Below, one piece after another: positions 56,001 to 64,000 of a stretch of 64,000 nt of DNA (position 1 is the stretch's first letter; every line of letters starts with the position of its first letter). Both the position numbers and the translations under genes were made by a program. This DNA is from Amia ocellicauda (lineage: Eukaryota > Chordata > Actinopteri > Amiiformes > Amiidae). The notes beneath the pieces are model-generated. The model saw only the letters and a list, made by a program, of their open reading frames with translations, did no database searches and was not told where the DNA came from. The stretch lies in assembly GCF_036373705.1 (NCBI RefSeq), contig NC_089854.1:26524725-26588724 (forward strand), given 5' to 3'.

Positions 56001-58434
56001 CCTCAGATTTTTATATAGATTTTTAAATAGATATAGATTTTCCTGACAGCTTTGTGCCTGTTTTCTCACATTGTTTCTGCTCTGTTGTGCACTGCACATA
56101 TTTTTCTTTGAACCAACCTTGTTGTTTTCTGCTTTGATGGCGAGGTAGGAAATGTCAACAACACAAGGAAATAAAGGTAACGAGGCCAAACAGTTAATGT
56201 TAACAATGAATAAATAAATGTCTGTTGCTAAAAATATACTGTTTTGCCCACAATATGTGTATTTGTTCGCATGAGCCCCGTCACGTGTCCTGACTGGGGA
56301 GGAGGATGGCGTGTGGCATTTACCTGTGCCCGGGCTGCCCCTTCTGTCCCCTGTGACTGCGCTGACAGTCAGAGACATAACGCCACAGCTCAGAAACAGC
56401 CCTCTCTCACGGCAGAGGGAGGCTGCACAGCACGACCCGTTTACATTGTTCACTACTTTCCCCACTGCGGACTGTGCCGGGTGTCTCACTAATATCGGAT
56501 GACCTGACCACCAGCTTCCTTCTGCTAGTTATCATACGAATAATAGAAAGGGGCTGGGTGTTCACATAATCCCACATAACCTAGTTTATTAACAGTATAT
56601 GAAACTTAAATTACATATAACCCTGTGTGGTTTCCTTTAACCTGCCAAGAATGTGCCCAGACGTGTTTTGGCAGCTTGTCTTTTGTCTTCAGTGTTCCAC
56701 TTGAGTCCCTTTTCAGTGTATGCAATGCAAAGTCCATCTTGCTTTGTTGCTGTTCATAAGATACATGGAATGACTAGGACAGAGGAGAGGGATGAAAGAT
56801 CATGGGTTCCCCGTCCCCACACCTGTCCCCAGACGGAGCCTCAAACACCAGGACATGAAATTTAGCATGGCCAGCTCGAGAGGCTAACTGAGTAAAGAAT
56901 AAATTGTCTGAAAATAAATTGGAAGAAGTAATCTTTTTTTTGTTTTCTTCTTATCACATTAATTTTGTGTGTTTTTGAGTGCAGAGCTTTTTAGATAGTC
57001 TGGGATTGTGTTTGAACACCAGGAAGCTGTCCCTGTGAGTAACCCCCCACACAACGGCCAGGGCAACGGCTCTGGAAGCAGTGCTGGTAAGGAGCCATAT
57101 CCTGTGTGTCAATGACCTTGCCCTCAAGGGCAGCTCGCCACTGGAAAAGCAGATCTGTGTGTGTAAAATACTTTAATATTTCACCAGCTAAATCACCAGA
57201 CAGAAGCCCAGTGGTGCTGGCTCCTAGGCTGCTGTAAAACTGAATTATGAGAACAATACCTTGGCATCCAAAATCGAATGAAGAGAAGCAGATCTGATCG
57301 CCGTCTCTTGGACAGAAGTCCCTAACCGCATGCCGGATTTGTGCTGGCAGGCTCTCAAGACGAGTCTAACCCTGTCCAACGTTTTCTGGGACTTTTGACA
57401 AGCAGAACTTTCCATTCCCCAGGTGTATGGAAAAGATACTAGATCTTGTTGAGATACTACTTGGATATACAGTGAATAAAACTTATACCATATTAAAATG
57501 AGCACAACCCCCAAAAAATAGTATCCATCTCCAGACTTCCCACTGTACACCATGAACGACGCACATGGATCTGTCAGACACTGCTGTGGTCATGTCTACT
57601 CCATTCTGTGATTGTCAGGGCTGCTTACTTTGATATGGCTCAGCTCCATACAATAAAATGAACCCATTCCCCTAATTTTTTATTTGTTTTTCTAAGGATA
57701 ATGTCCCTGATTCCCCCCCCACACACACATACACACCTTCCGTGCGTGAGCTGCGTACAATATAAAATTGTGTTTTCATCAGGTGCACTCAAAGACCTAA
57801 AAATGACTGGCTTTTCTGAAAAGCAAAGAAATTAGTGAATGTTTCCACATCATGTCCTTATCAGCAGTGCTAACAAACAGGCTAAAGTTCAGAGAAACAC
57901 TGTTCCTGTCTTCAAAAAAATAAACTTTAACACAATCATCCCCTTCAGATTATGTCATACCCTGATACTAACTGCTGAATCTTGGGGGATATGAAAGAAC
58001 TGTAACCCCTCGAAATCAAACCCAGATAGCTGATGGAGAGGCCGAGAGCGCCCCCTGTACCTGTTCCACCGAGACACTTTCCTCTTGTAGTAGCTCAGCG
58101 ACTCCTCTGTCTGCAGCAGGAGCTCCTCCGGCTTGAGAGCTGGGGTGCGGATGTTGTATAGCGGGTGGTCGAACAGCTGTTGCAGTTTGGATCTTGAGTC
58201 CCTCGCCCATGTCTGGTGGGCCACCGGTGTGATCCCCGGCCCCCGTGTCCCACCCGGCACAGCGCTGGAAGAGTTGTGCCATCGACCTTCTGCACGGCTG
58301 CCAGACTCCTGACAAGTGCAGTCCTCCTTTAAGTACTTCTCCTGCAGTTTGGGCAGCAGCACAAAGTAAATGTCCACTGTGAGAAGGGAGCCGAGGATGG
58401 CAGTCACCAGCAGCCTATCCCTTCTCATCCACAT
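43211..58434 (-). CDS. fam20a: FAM20A, secretory-pathway pseudokinase (11 coding exons)
   Basis: FAM20A is a Golgi/secreted pseudokinase that activates the kinase FAM20C; human loss causes enamel-renal syndrome. Coding exons, 5' to 3': 58434-58061, 53971-53778, 53423-53373, 52156-52078, 51705-51613, 46100-45985, 45331-45151, 44701-44592, 44283-44202, 44038-43979, 43466-43211. They total 1596 nt, 531 residues plus TAG; human has 541. The start [20 protein letters not shown] is a signal anchor. An in-frame ATG at 58602 would add 56 unrelated, Ala-rich residues. The kinase-like core includes [72 protein letters not shown] and HFDNARGFG (Asp423). Gln251 in DFQRHNAE sits where FAM20C has the essential Glu, the known reason FAM20A is inactive. 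NXS/T sites include WHNSS, VNFS, INVS and NNT. Intron 5 (46101-51612) holds nested LINEs; intron 1 (53972-58060) holds a MITE. Confidence 0.96.
47293..48627 (+). mobile_element. CR1-clade LINE, degenerate, antisense in fam20a intron 5
   Basis: A truncated reverse transcriptase in several frames. Blocks are [66 protein letters not shown] (the catalytic FADD box), [44 protein letters not shown] and [16 protein letters not shown]. Frame breaks and stops near 47555, 47893 and 48275 show it is dead. The element continues at 50491 after an L2 insertion. Confidence 0.9.
48493..48537 (+). repeat. Short tandem duplication inside the CR1 coding region
   Basis: Four copies of a CTGGAACAA(T/A) unit encode repeated IWNKL/LEQSG residues. 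The related fragment at 21405 does not reach this segment, so it cannot be compared. Confidence 0.7.
48628..48775 (+). mobile_element. L2 element A, 5' part (C-terminal coding fragment)
   Basis: It encodes the end of an L2-type reverse transcriptase: a [20 protein letters not shown] stretch followed by THLFRQYL and a stop, across minor frame breaks. It begins exactly where the CR1 sequence is interrupted (after GGACACCAAA). Confidence 0.7.
48776..50158 (+). mobile_element. L2 element B, reverse transcriptase body and tail
   Basis: L2-type blocks in order: an [15 protein letters not shown] stretch, LDLSAAF, an [20 protein letters not shown] stretch, [31 protein letters not shown] (catalytic YADD), [42 protein letters not shown] and [28 protein letters not shown] tail and an (ATT)n array at 50123-50158 follow. 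Frame breaks near 48880 and 49613 show it is dead. It is inserted within L2 element A. Confidence 0.85.
50123..50158. repeat. (ATT)n terminal array of L2 element B
   Basis: A trinucleotide array directly after ATAAAATGT, the normal simple-repeat 3' end of fish L2 elements. Confidence 0.9.
50159..50490 (+). mobile_element. L2 element A, 3' UTR and tail
   Basis: A second, distinct L2-type 3' end: TTGTAAGTCGCCCTGGATAA then GGGCATCTGCCAATAAATAA, followed by (TAAA)n and (TAA)n arrays at about 50410-50490. It completes the L2 copy interrupted at 48775. Confidence 0.75.
50491..50543 (+). mobile_element. CR1-clade LINE 3' end (resumption after insertion)
   Basis: GATGGGTCGAATGACCTCCT followed by two TTCTTATG 8-bp units. 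The same sequence directly follows GGACACCAAA plus a few bases in the uninterrupted copy at 21405-21556. Short 8-bp terminal repeats are typical of CR1 elements. Confidence 0.85.
51830..52062 (+). mobile_element. L2-type LINE coding remnant in fam20a intron 4
   Basis: The plus strand reads [31 protein letters not shown] and [14 protein letters not shown]. These correspond to the L2 reverse-transcriptase C-terminal region ([15 protein letters not shown] in element B at 49700). It fills most of the 372-bp intron between exons 51613-51705 and 52078-52156 and ends about 15 bp from the exon. Confidence 0.65.
52983..53022. repeat. (GT)n microsatellite
   Basis: A pure GT run of 20 units in fam20a intron 3. 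Confidence 0.95.
55545..55909. mobile_element. TTAA-flanked 365-bp MITE with long inverted repeats
   Basis: TTAA at 55545-55548 and 55906-55909 bound the element. The ends match in inverted orientation: CACTGGTTCTCAATCCTGGT at the left and CAGTGGTTTTCAGTCCTGGT as the reverse complement of the right. Inverted similarity continues inward (GAGCTCTCAGTTA against GTAATTGAGAGCTC), giving arms of about 110 bp. TTAA duplication and long arms suit a Kolobok- or piggyBac-like non-autonomous element. It lies in fam20a intron 1. Confidence 0.75.
57714..57736. repeat. C-run and (CA)n short repeat
   Basis: A run of C followed by CACACACACA in fam20a intron 1. Confidence 0.7.
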
Positions 58435-58528
58435 GGTGCCGGTGTGCTCAGCTCTGTGCAGGCTCTCGGGTTTTCCCCTGCTAGCATTCCTGTTCTGGCA
58501 ACTAGCGTCTCTGTCCTGCCAGACTGAG

Positions 58529-58556
58529 ACAGCAGCAGCAGCAGCAGCAACAGCAA
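58529..58556. repeat. (CAG)n repeat upstream of the fam20a start
   Basis: Seven CAG units, then CAA and CAG, on the plus strand (CTG on the transcribed strand), about 95-120 bp upstream of the chosen ATG. It lies in the presumed 5' UTR, or would encode poly-Ala if the ATG at 58602 were used. Confidence 0.85.
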
Positions 58557-60153
58557 CTGCGCTTCCCCACTCACAGGCACCATTCCAGCTGCACCTTCCC
58601 ACTTCCCTGTAGACACAGCCCCCAGTCAGACTGCGAGCCAGTCACAGACCGAGTAGACTCACAAGGCTGGTGCAATGAAAATGAGCAGACAAACAATCAC
58701 ATAAGCACAAAATCACCCACAATGACAAAACATTTTTCTTCCCACTGGTTTAGATTTTCTCTTTCATCTCCTCAGAAGTCTACTGTTAAAATATGTATCC
58801 TGACAACAGTTCAGAAACGGAGCGCTCTCCTCAGTGCACGTCTTGTGCTCTTTTACTGTGGTATTTTGGAACAGTTCTTCTGTGAAAGGGTGTGTCATCC
58901 AATAGCCTGTGCAACAGTTTAGCTTTTTTTGATGTTGTTTTCATCTTGTTTTTTCCCTCAAAAGATTCAAACAGGCTGTGGAATGATGCAGAAACCCCCT
59001 CCTTTGTTAGTGTCTCCAAAGCAACTAGTAGACTAGTTAAGACAAATAGAAGAGTGATAAGGTATACTCAAGCATTTTGACATTGTATAGGGGATATGAT
59101 TAAAATGGGCACATGTAATCTTATTGTAAGGCTGAACTGGAAATAGAGAGTGATCTATATGTATACATATATCTTTAAGTAATGAAAAATCCAGTAACTT
59201 CTAATGTCATTTGTTCTTACACAAAAACATGACAAGAATATTTTAATCCCCCCTGCAGATTGTACCCTTTTCTCAGACACGTATTCTTTCCGTACGAGTC
59301 AACGATTTAACAGTCATGCATCACTGTAATCCTTCATAACTGCCAGGTATGCAGTTCTGCCCAATCTCTGTAATTGTTAGGTTGAGCTCTGATCCTTGGT
59401 CAGCTGCATTCTCCACAGTGTGTGATGTTTACTGTTTATTTTTGCTGAATTGTTGCATTGTGAGAGCTGACAACAGGTGGAAGGGGCTTACTTTATGCTG
59501 CATCAGTCGTTGTCGACTTTTGCAGGTCAAAGGGCCTTAATTGATGCACAACTGGTTCTGGTGTGGACACTCCTCTTCAGAGTTCAGAATGACACAATAA
59601 CAGAGATATCCCATCTGTAAATTTAGCATCAACTCGCTTTTCTTGGAACACAAAATTGAAAAACAATGCAACAGCTGTGGTGTGTGAAATTTCTCATAAA
59701 TAAATATTGCCACACTACACACATAGATCATCTGGTTTTGTCATTTTTGACCACTCCCCTCTGTGTATACATTGGCTACTGTGTGTCTGTGTAATGTTTC
59801 CCAGACATCGTTTTCATTGTCAATAATAATAATGACAATGTTTATTCATAATTGGAAGCAGAGAGAGAATAGCATGACACATACATTTTATGTAAGGTTT
59901 GCTTAAATTAAAGCCACCACTTGTATGTATAGTAATATTTTGGACAATAAGGAACTGCCAGCAATGATGTCATTCTACAGGGTGGGCCCCTACATGTAAC
60001 ACACTATGTCACAAAACTTTTAGTGTATCACAGTAGATTTCAATATATTTACTAATACATAATTAGTATCATTATTATTTTGATTGTATTCAAGTTCTTG
60101 ATTTTGTTTTACTTATTTGGTATTGTAGATTGGTTAGGGTGCGTGGACTCTAG

Positions 60154-60172
60154 TTTTTTTTTTTTTTTTTTT
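60154..60172. repeat. Poly-T tract (19 bp)
   Basis: An uninterrupted T run. No retroposon body is recognised beside it. Confidence 0.85.
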
Positions 60173-61961
60173 GAGTGTTGATGTCATTTATAGATTTTGC
60201 AAAATGGGAGCCAAATGGGTCAGGCCAAGAGAGCTCTGTGCAATGCCTGCAGGAACATGTGTAGGGTGGGCATGTCACCTTCTAAACTGGCTTAGAAGCA
60301 CATGTGTGTGTTCCAGTGGTGGTGCACTAAAAATGGGGTTTAATGACAATTGTGTCTATTTTATTGTTTTGACTTTTTTGGTTGTGGTGTGGGGGATTTG
60401 ATATAATATCCAATAACAAAGTGACCAGTAGAGTGAGTTCTGTATAAGCTGTTAAAGGACCTGTTCAATGAACTTGAGTAGTAAAGACAATTTTCTGTAT
60501 TTATGATGTACTAAAGGAACCAGACCTTGATTCTGATGTGTAATGTGCTCATGTTTATTTTTGTAAATGCCATTACATTTTAAACAGAACAGTATTTTAA
60601 CCAATTTCTATTACCTCCCCCGCCCCAAACACCTCTTTTCGTACATGCTTTAAACACCACTCTTTACAAGATTGAATAGCCATCCACCTGGACTTCAGCA
60701 ACCAAGTGATATTTGTCAATCAGTCTGATTCAAGGCTCGGGTACCTTTTTTTTCTTCGTTCTTCTTGAAATCAATACCATATAACTTGATAGATCTCGTT
60801 GCAGCTGTAGTAGAAATTCCCAATGATAAGAAATACACTAGATCTTGGTTTCCATGATTGCTTGAAGAATTCCAATACATTGTCACAGAGGTTGACACAC
60901 AGTATTTGATGATACCAGTACGTCACACTAAGACCCCCCACGCCACCAATTTAATTGAATGTATCCTAATTAAGCCATGCAAACACAGAGGATGAATTGG
61001 TGTAAACAGCATGTGCTAGAGGCTGATGGTAACCTGTATTTCAGCTGCAGGTTTGTAATCATGATTACATGTTTTTTTTATCAGCCATGTGGCTTTTGCA
61101 GTTTTTCACATGTGGGAATTTCACCGTGTGGGTGGCCTGCCTATATATGTTCCATTTCAGTGTCACTTGCTTCTAGCTAAATCCAGCTTTAAATAGACAC
61201 TGGTGAAGGGAGGTCAGGAGCGGAGGAGTTGGCCCCAGATGACATGCAAGCCCACAACAGGAGCCCATACAGGCAATTACACTTAGTCTTGTGGGCACAG
61301 CGTGACTGAACTCTCTCATGAGTTCCAGCAGGATCATTGAAACGTTCTGGGTCGGACTAGCAGAATTATTCTTGAGCACCTGTATCATTTTCCCTCACAC
61401 CACATCTCTGTCCTGTTCTGCTCTTTTCATTTTGCTGAGGTACATTGGCAGAGTTCTGTTGCTCTGCCCTTGCGCCACACAGTTCTGTGCCAGTCTGCAT
61501 GTGTTTTAGATCACACAAAAAGGGCAGGAATGCATCATACAATGCTGTGTGTTTAGTTGCAAGGAGATGACTTTTTAAAAACAGATTAGTCAGAACGTAA
61601 CTGGAAATGAGACTAAAACATCAGACAGGCTTATGTGTATTAGACCTAGGACAATTAATCACATTAATCGAGTCAATTATATTAATATCAATTTAATATT
61701 GATTTTTATGGTATTTGAATTCTTGTATTCATTACTTGCATTCATGCAATTTGCTTCATGCACACTATGCTTTGACTTCTTATTGAGAACTAAATGTTTA
61801 CATGTTGCTATGGTAATATAGTGACATGTAGTGGCAGAGTGGGCAGTGAAAAGGAGCAAGAGGGTCAGGGTGCCAGCCTACTTTTGTTTCAGACATGAGA
61901 GTTTTCTGTTTTTTGGACAAATTCCAACTTTCAGGCATTGCCATGGGCCATTTGTGGCAAA

Positions 61962-63124
61962 TTAAATATATATATATATATATATATATATACAGTACTG
62001 TGCAAACGTTTTAGGTAGGTGTGATGCTGTAAAGTAAGGTAAGAATGCTTTCAAAAATATACTTATTAATAGATTATATTTACCAATTAACAAAATGCAA
62101 AGTGAGTGAACAGAAGAACAGAATTTGGTGTGACCACCATTTGCCTTCAAAACAGCATCAATTCTTCTAGGTTCACTTGCACACAGTTTTTGAAGGAACT
62201 CGGCTGGTAGGTTGGAGCAAACATCTTGGAGAACTAACCACAGTTCTTCTGTGGATTTAGGCAGCCTCAGTTGCTTCTCTCTCTTCATGTAATCCCAGAC
62301 AGACTCGATGATGTTGAGATCAGGGCTCTGTGGGGGCCATACCATCACTTCCAGGACTCCTTTTTCTTCTTTAGAAAATAGTTCTTAATGACTGTCGCTG
62401 TATGTTTGGGGTTGTTGTCATGCTGCAGAATACATTTTGGGCCAATCAGATGCCTCCCTGATGATATTGCATGGTGGATAAGTATCTGCCTGTACTTCTC
62501 AGCATTGAGGAGACCATTACTTCTGACCAAATCCCCAACTCCATTTGCAGAAATGCAGCCCCAAACTTGGAAGGAACCTCCACCCTGCTTCACTGTTGCC
62601 TGCAGACACTCACTTGTGTACCGCTCTCCAGCCCTTCGGAAAACAAACTGCCTTCTGCTACAGCCAAATATTTCAAATTTTAACTTGTCAGTCCATTTTT
62701 CTGCACCCCAGTTCCTGTGTTTTTGTGCATAGTCAAGTCGCTTGGCCTTGTTGCCATGTCGGAGGTATGGCTTTTTGGCAGCAAGTCTTCCATGAAGGCC
62801 ACTTCTGACCAGACTTCTCTGGACAGTAGATGGGTGTACCAGGGTCCCACTGTTTTCTGCCAATTCTGAGCTGATGGCACTGCTGGACATCTTCCGATTG
62901 TGAAAGGAAGTAAGCATGATGTGTCTTTCATCTGCTGCAGTAAGTTTCCTTGGCCGACCACTGCATCTACGGTCCTCAACGTTGCCCATTTCTTTGTGCT
63001 TCTTCAAAAGAGCTTGGACAGCACATCTGGAAACCTCTGTCTGCCTTGACATTTCTGCCTGGGAGAGAGCTTGCTGATGCAGTATAACTGCCTTGTGTCT
63101 TGTTGCTGTGCTCAGTCTTGCCAT
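61962..63124 (-). pseudogene. Tc1-type transposase, broken by a frameshift
   Basis: The minus strand starts at 63124 with MARLSTATRHKAVILHQQAL and includes a helix-turn-helix region (SQAEMSRQTEVSRCAVQALL), GRPRKLTAADERHI, the catalytic second-Asp box LQHDNNPKHTA and a glycine-containing GGGSFQVWG box. At about 62345-62370 the frame shifts within an A-rich Lys-coding run. The second half, with VWPPQSPDLNIIESVWDY (catalytic Glu) and RIDAVLKANGGHTKF, lies in another frame and reads on into the left terminal repeat. A single-base change would explain the break. The copy is probably inactive unless the frameshift is a sequencing error in the homopolymer. Confidence 0.88.
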
Positions 63125-63540
63125 GGTGTATGACTTTTGACAGTAAACTGTCTTCAGCAACCTCACCTTGTTAGCTGAGTTTGGCTGTTCCTCACCCAGT
63201 TTAATTCCTCCAACAAACCTGTTTCTGTTTCAGTTAATGATTGTGTTTCAACCTACATATTGAATTGATGATCATTAGCACCTGTTTGGTATACTTGTTT
63301 AATCATACACCTGACTATATGCATACAAAATCCCTGACTTTGTGCAAGTGTACCTAGAAGAACTGATGCTGTTTTGAAGGCAAAGGGTGGTCACACCAAA
63401 TTTGATGTAGATTTTTCTTCTGTTCACTCACTTTGCATTTAGTTAATTGATAAATATAATCTATTAACATGTCTATTTTTGAAAGCATTCTTACTTTACA
63501 GCATTTTTTCACACCTGCCTAAAACTTTTGCACAGTACTG
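61993..63540 (-). mobile_element. Tc1/mariner transposon with long terminal inverted repeats
   Basis: A 1548-bp element between TA dinucleotides. The ends begin CAGTACTGTGCAAACGTTTT (left) and CAGTACTGTGCAAAAGTTTT (right, reverse complement). Inverted similarity continues for about 200 bp (for example AATGCTTTCAAAAATA, AAATGCAAAGTGAGTGAACA and GCCTTCAAAACAGCATCA occur in both arms). Such long arms are unlike the 29-bp ends of the element at 30119, so the two are different families. Confidence 0.93.
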
Positions 63541-64000
63541 TATATATATAATGGGGGTTGATCCTGACTGTTGCATCTGTATATGTACATGAAGGTAACT
63601 TGTGGACAAGTCACATATATGAGAGAGAGAGAGTGTTGCAAGTGCATCTGCACTGTGCAGTTGATATGTCACGTACGGTGACACGCAATCAGGCAATGTG
63701 ATTTAGATCTCTTCTGGTGTCAAACAAATGGTGGCAATCATTGATGCTTGTGAACGTGCAAATTTGATCTCAATTTCAATCACAAATGCAAGCAGTGCCT
63801 GTTATTTCTCTTCAAACTACAGACGTCTAAGAACCTCACACACACAAACAGGTCCTGTGAAGTTATATAACAACCGGCCTCATTCAAAGCCGAATGCACT
63901 GCTGAGAGTTCTCACACAATCACACTTGACATACTCATGCTAGGGGCTGTGAGATGCTGCAGGTGGCATCACAGTGCACATTTCGGCCTCTCCCGCTCTC
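63541..64000. other. Non-coding flank at the window end
   Basis: A short TA run, a GA run near 63620 and otherwise unremarkable sequence. No exon or repeat family is recognised. Confidence 0.5.

Larger units (their letters stand above)
58435..61992. other. Flank upstream of fam20a
   Basis: The first 250 bp are moderately GC-rich and probably contain the fam20a promoter, but I see no TATA box or well-placed CCAAT. The rest is AT-rich with a 19-bp poly-T at 60154-60172 and a (TA)n run at about 61968-61992. No coding exon is recognised. Confidence 0.5.

Noticed and set aside
55944-56489. 181-codon minus-strand open frame in fam20a intron 1
   Set aside because: Unordered composition, no known domain and no splice signals linking it to fam20a; most likely chance.

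Overview
The window looks like nuclear DNA of a vertebrate, most likely a ray-finned fish. It holds four intron-rich genes with GT-AG splice sites, CpG-rich promoters, Tc1/mariner DNA transposons, CR1- and L2-clade LINEs and many microsatellites. I cannot name the species. I recognise no bacterial, plasmid, viral or CRISPR features.

Layout: (1) 1-7948 is non-coding flank with two miniature transposons. (2) 7949-18080, minus strand, is a complete wipi1 (PI3P-binding autophagy WD-repeat protein; 12 coding exons, 441 codons), with a CpG/CCAAT/CRE promoter at about 18380-18530. (3) 20935-25590, minus strand, is an ARPC1 gene (WD40 subunit of the Arp2/3 complex; 8 certain coding exons, 356 codons, last exon uncertain). 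(4) 28049-37253, plus strand, is a complete prkar1a (cAMP-dependent protein kinase regulatory subunit RI-alpha; 10 coding exons, 379 residues). Two perfect CREs lie upstream of a non-coding first exon, and a Tc1/mariner element with an open transposase frame sits in intron 1. (5) 43211-58434, minus strand, is a complete fam20a (secretory-pathway pseudokinase; 11 coding exons, 531 residues). Its intron 5 carries a three-level nest of LINEs. (6) 58435-64000 is flank with a second, frameshifted Tc1-like element.

The order and orientation wipi1(-), prkar1a(+), fam20a(-) match the human 17q24 block WIPI1-PRKAR1A-FAM20A. The ARPC1 gene between wipi1 and prkar1a has no counterpart there, since human ARPC1A and ARPC1B lie on chromosome 7. 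The four genes act in separate processes (autophagy, actin nucleation, cAMP signalling, secretory-pathway phosphorylation), so the grouping reflects conserved synteny rather than a pathway.

Exon boundaries were read by hand from splice signals, reading-frame continuity and remembered vertebrate family sequences. The wipi1, prkar1a and fam20a models each close with an exact multiple of three. The most interesting observations are the intact Tc1/mariner transposase with 36 rather than 34 residues between its second Asp and Glu, the nested LINEs, two TTAA-flanked miniature transposons, the extra ARPC1 gene and the paired CREs at prkar1a.
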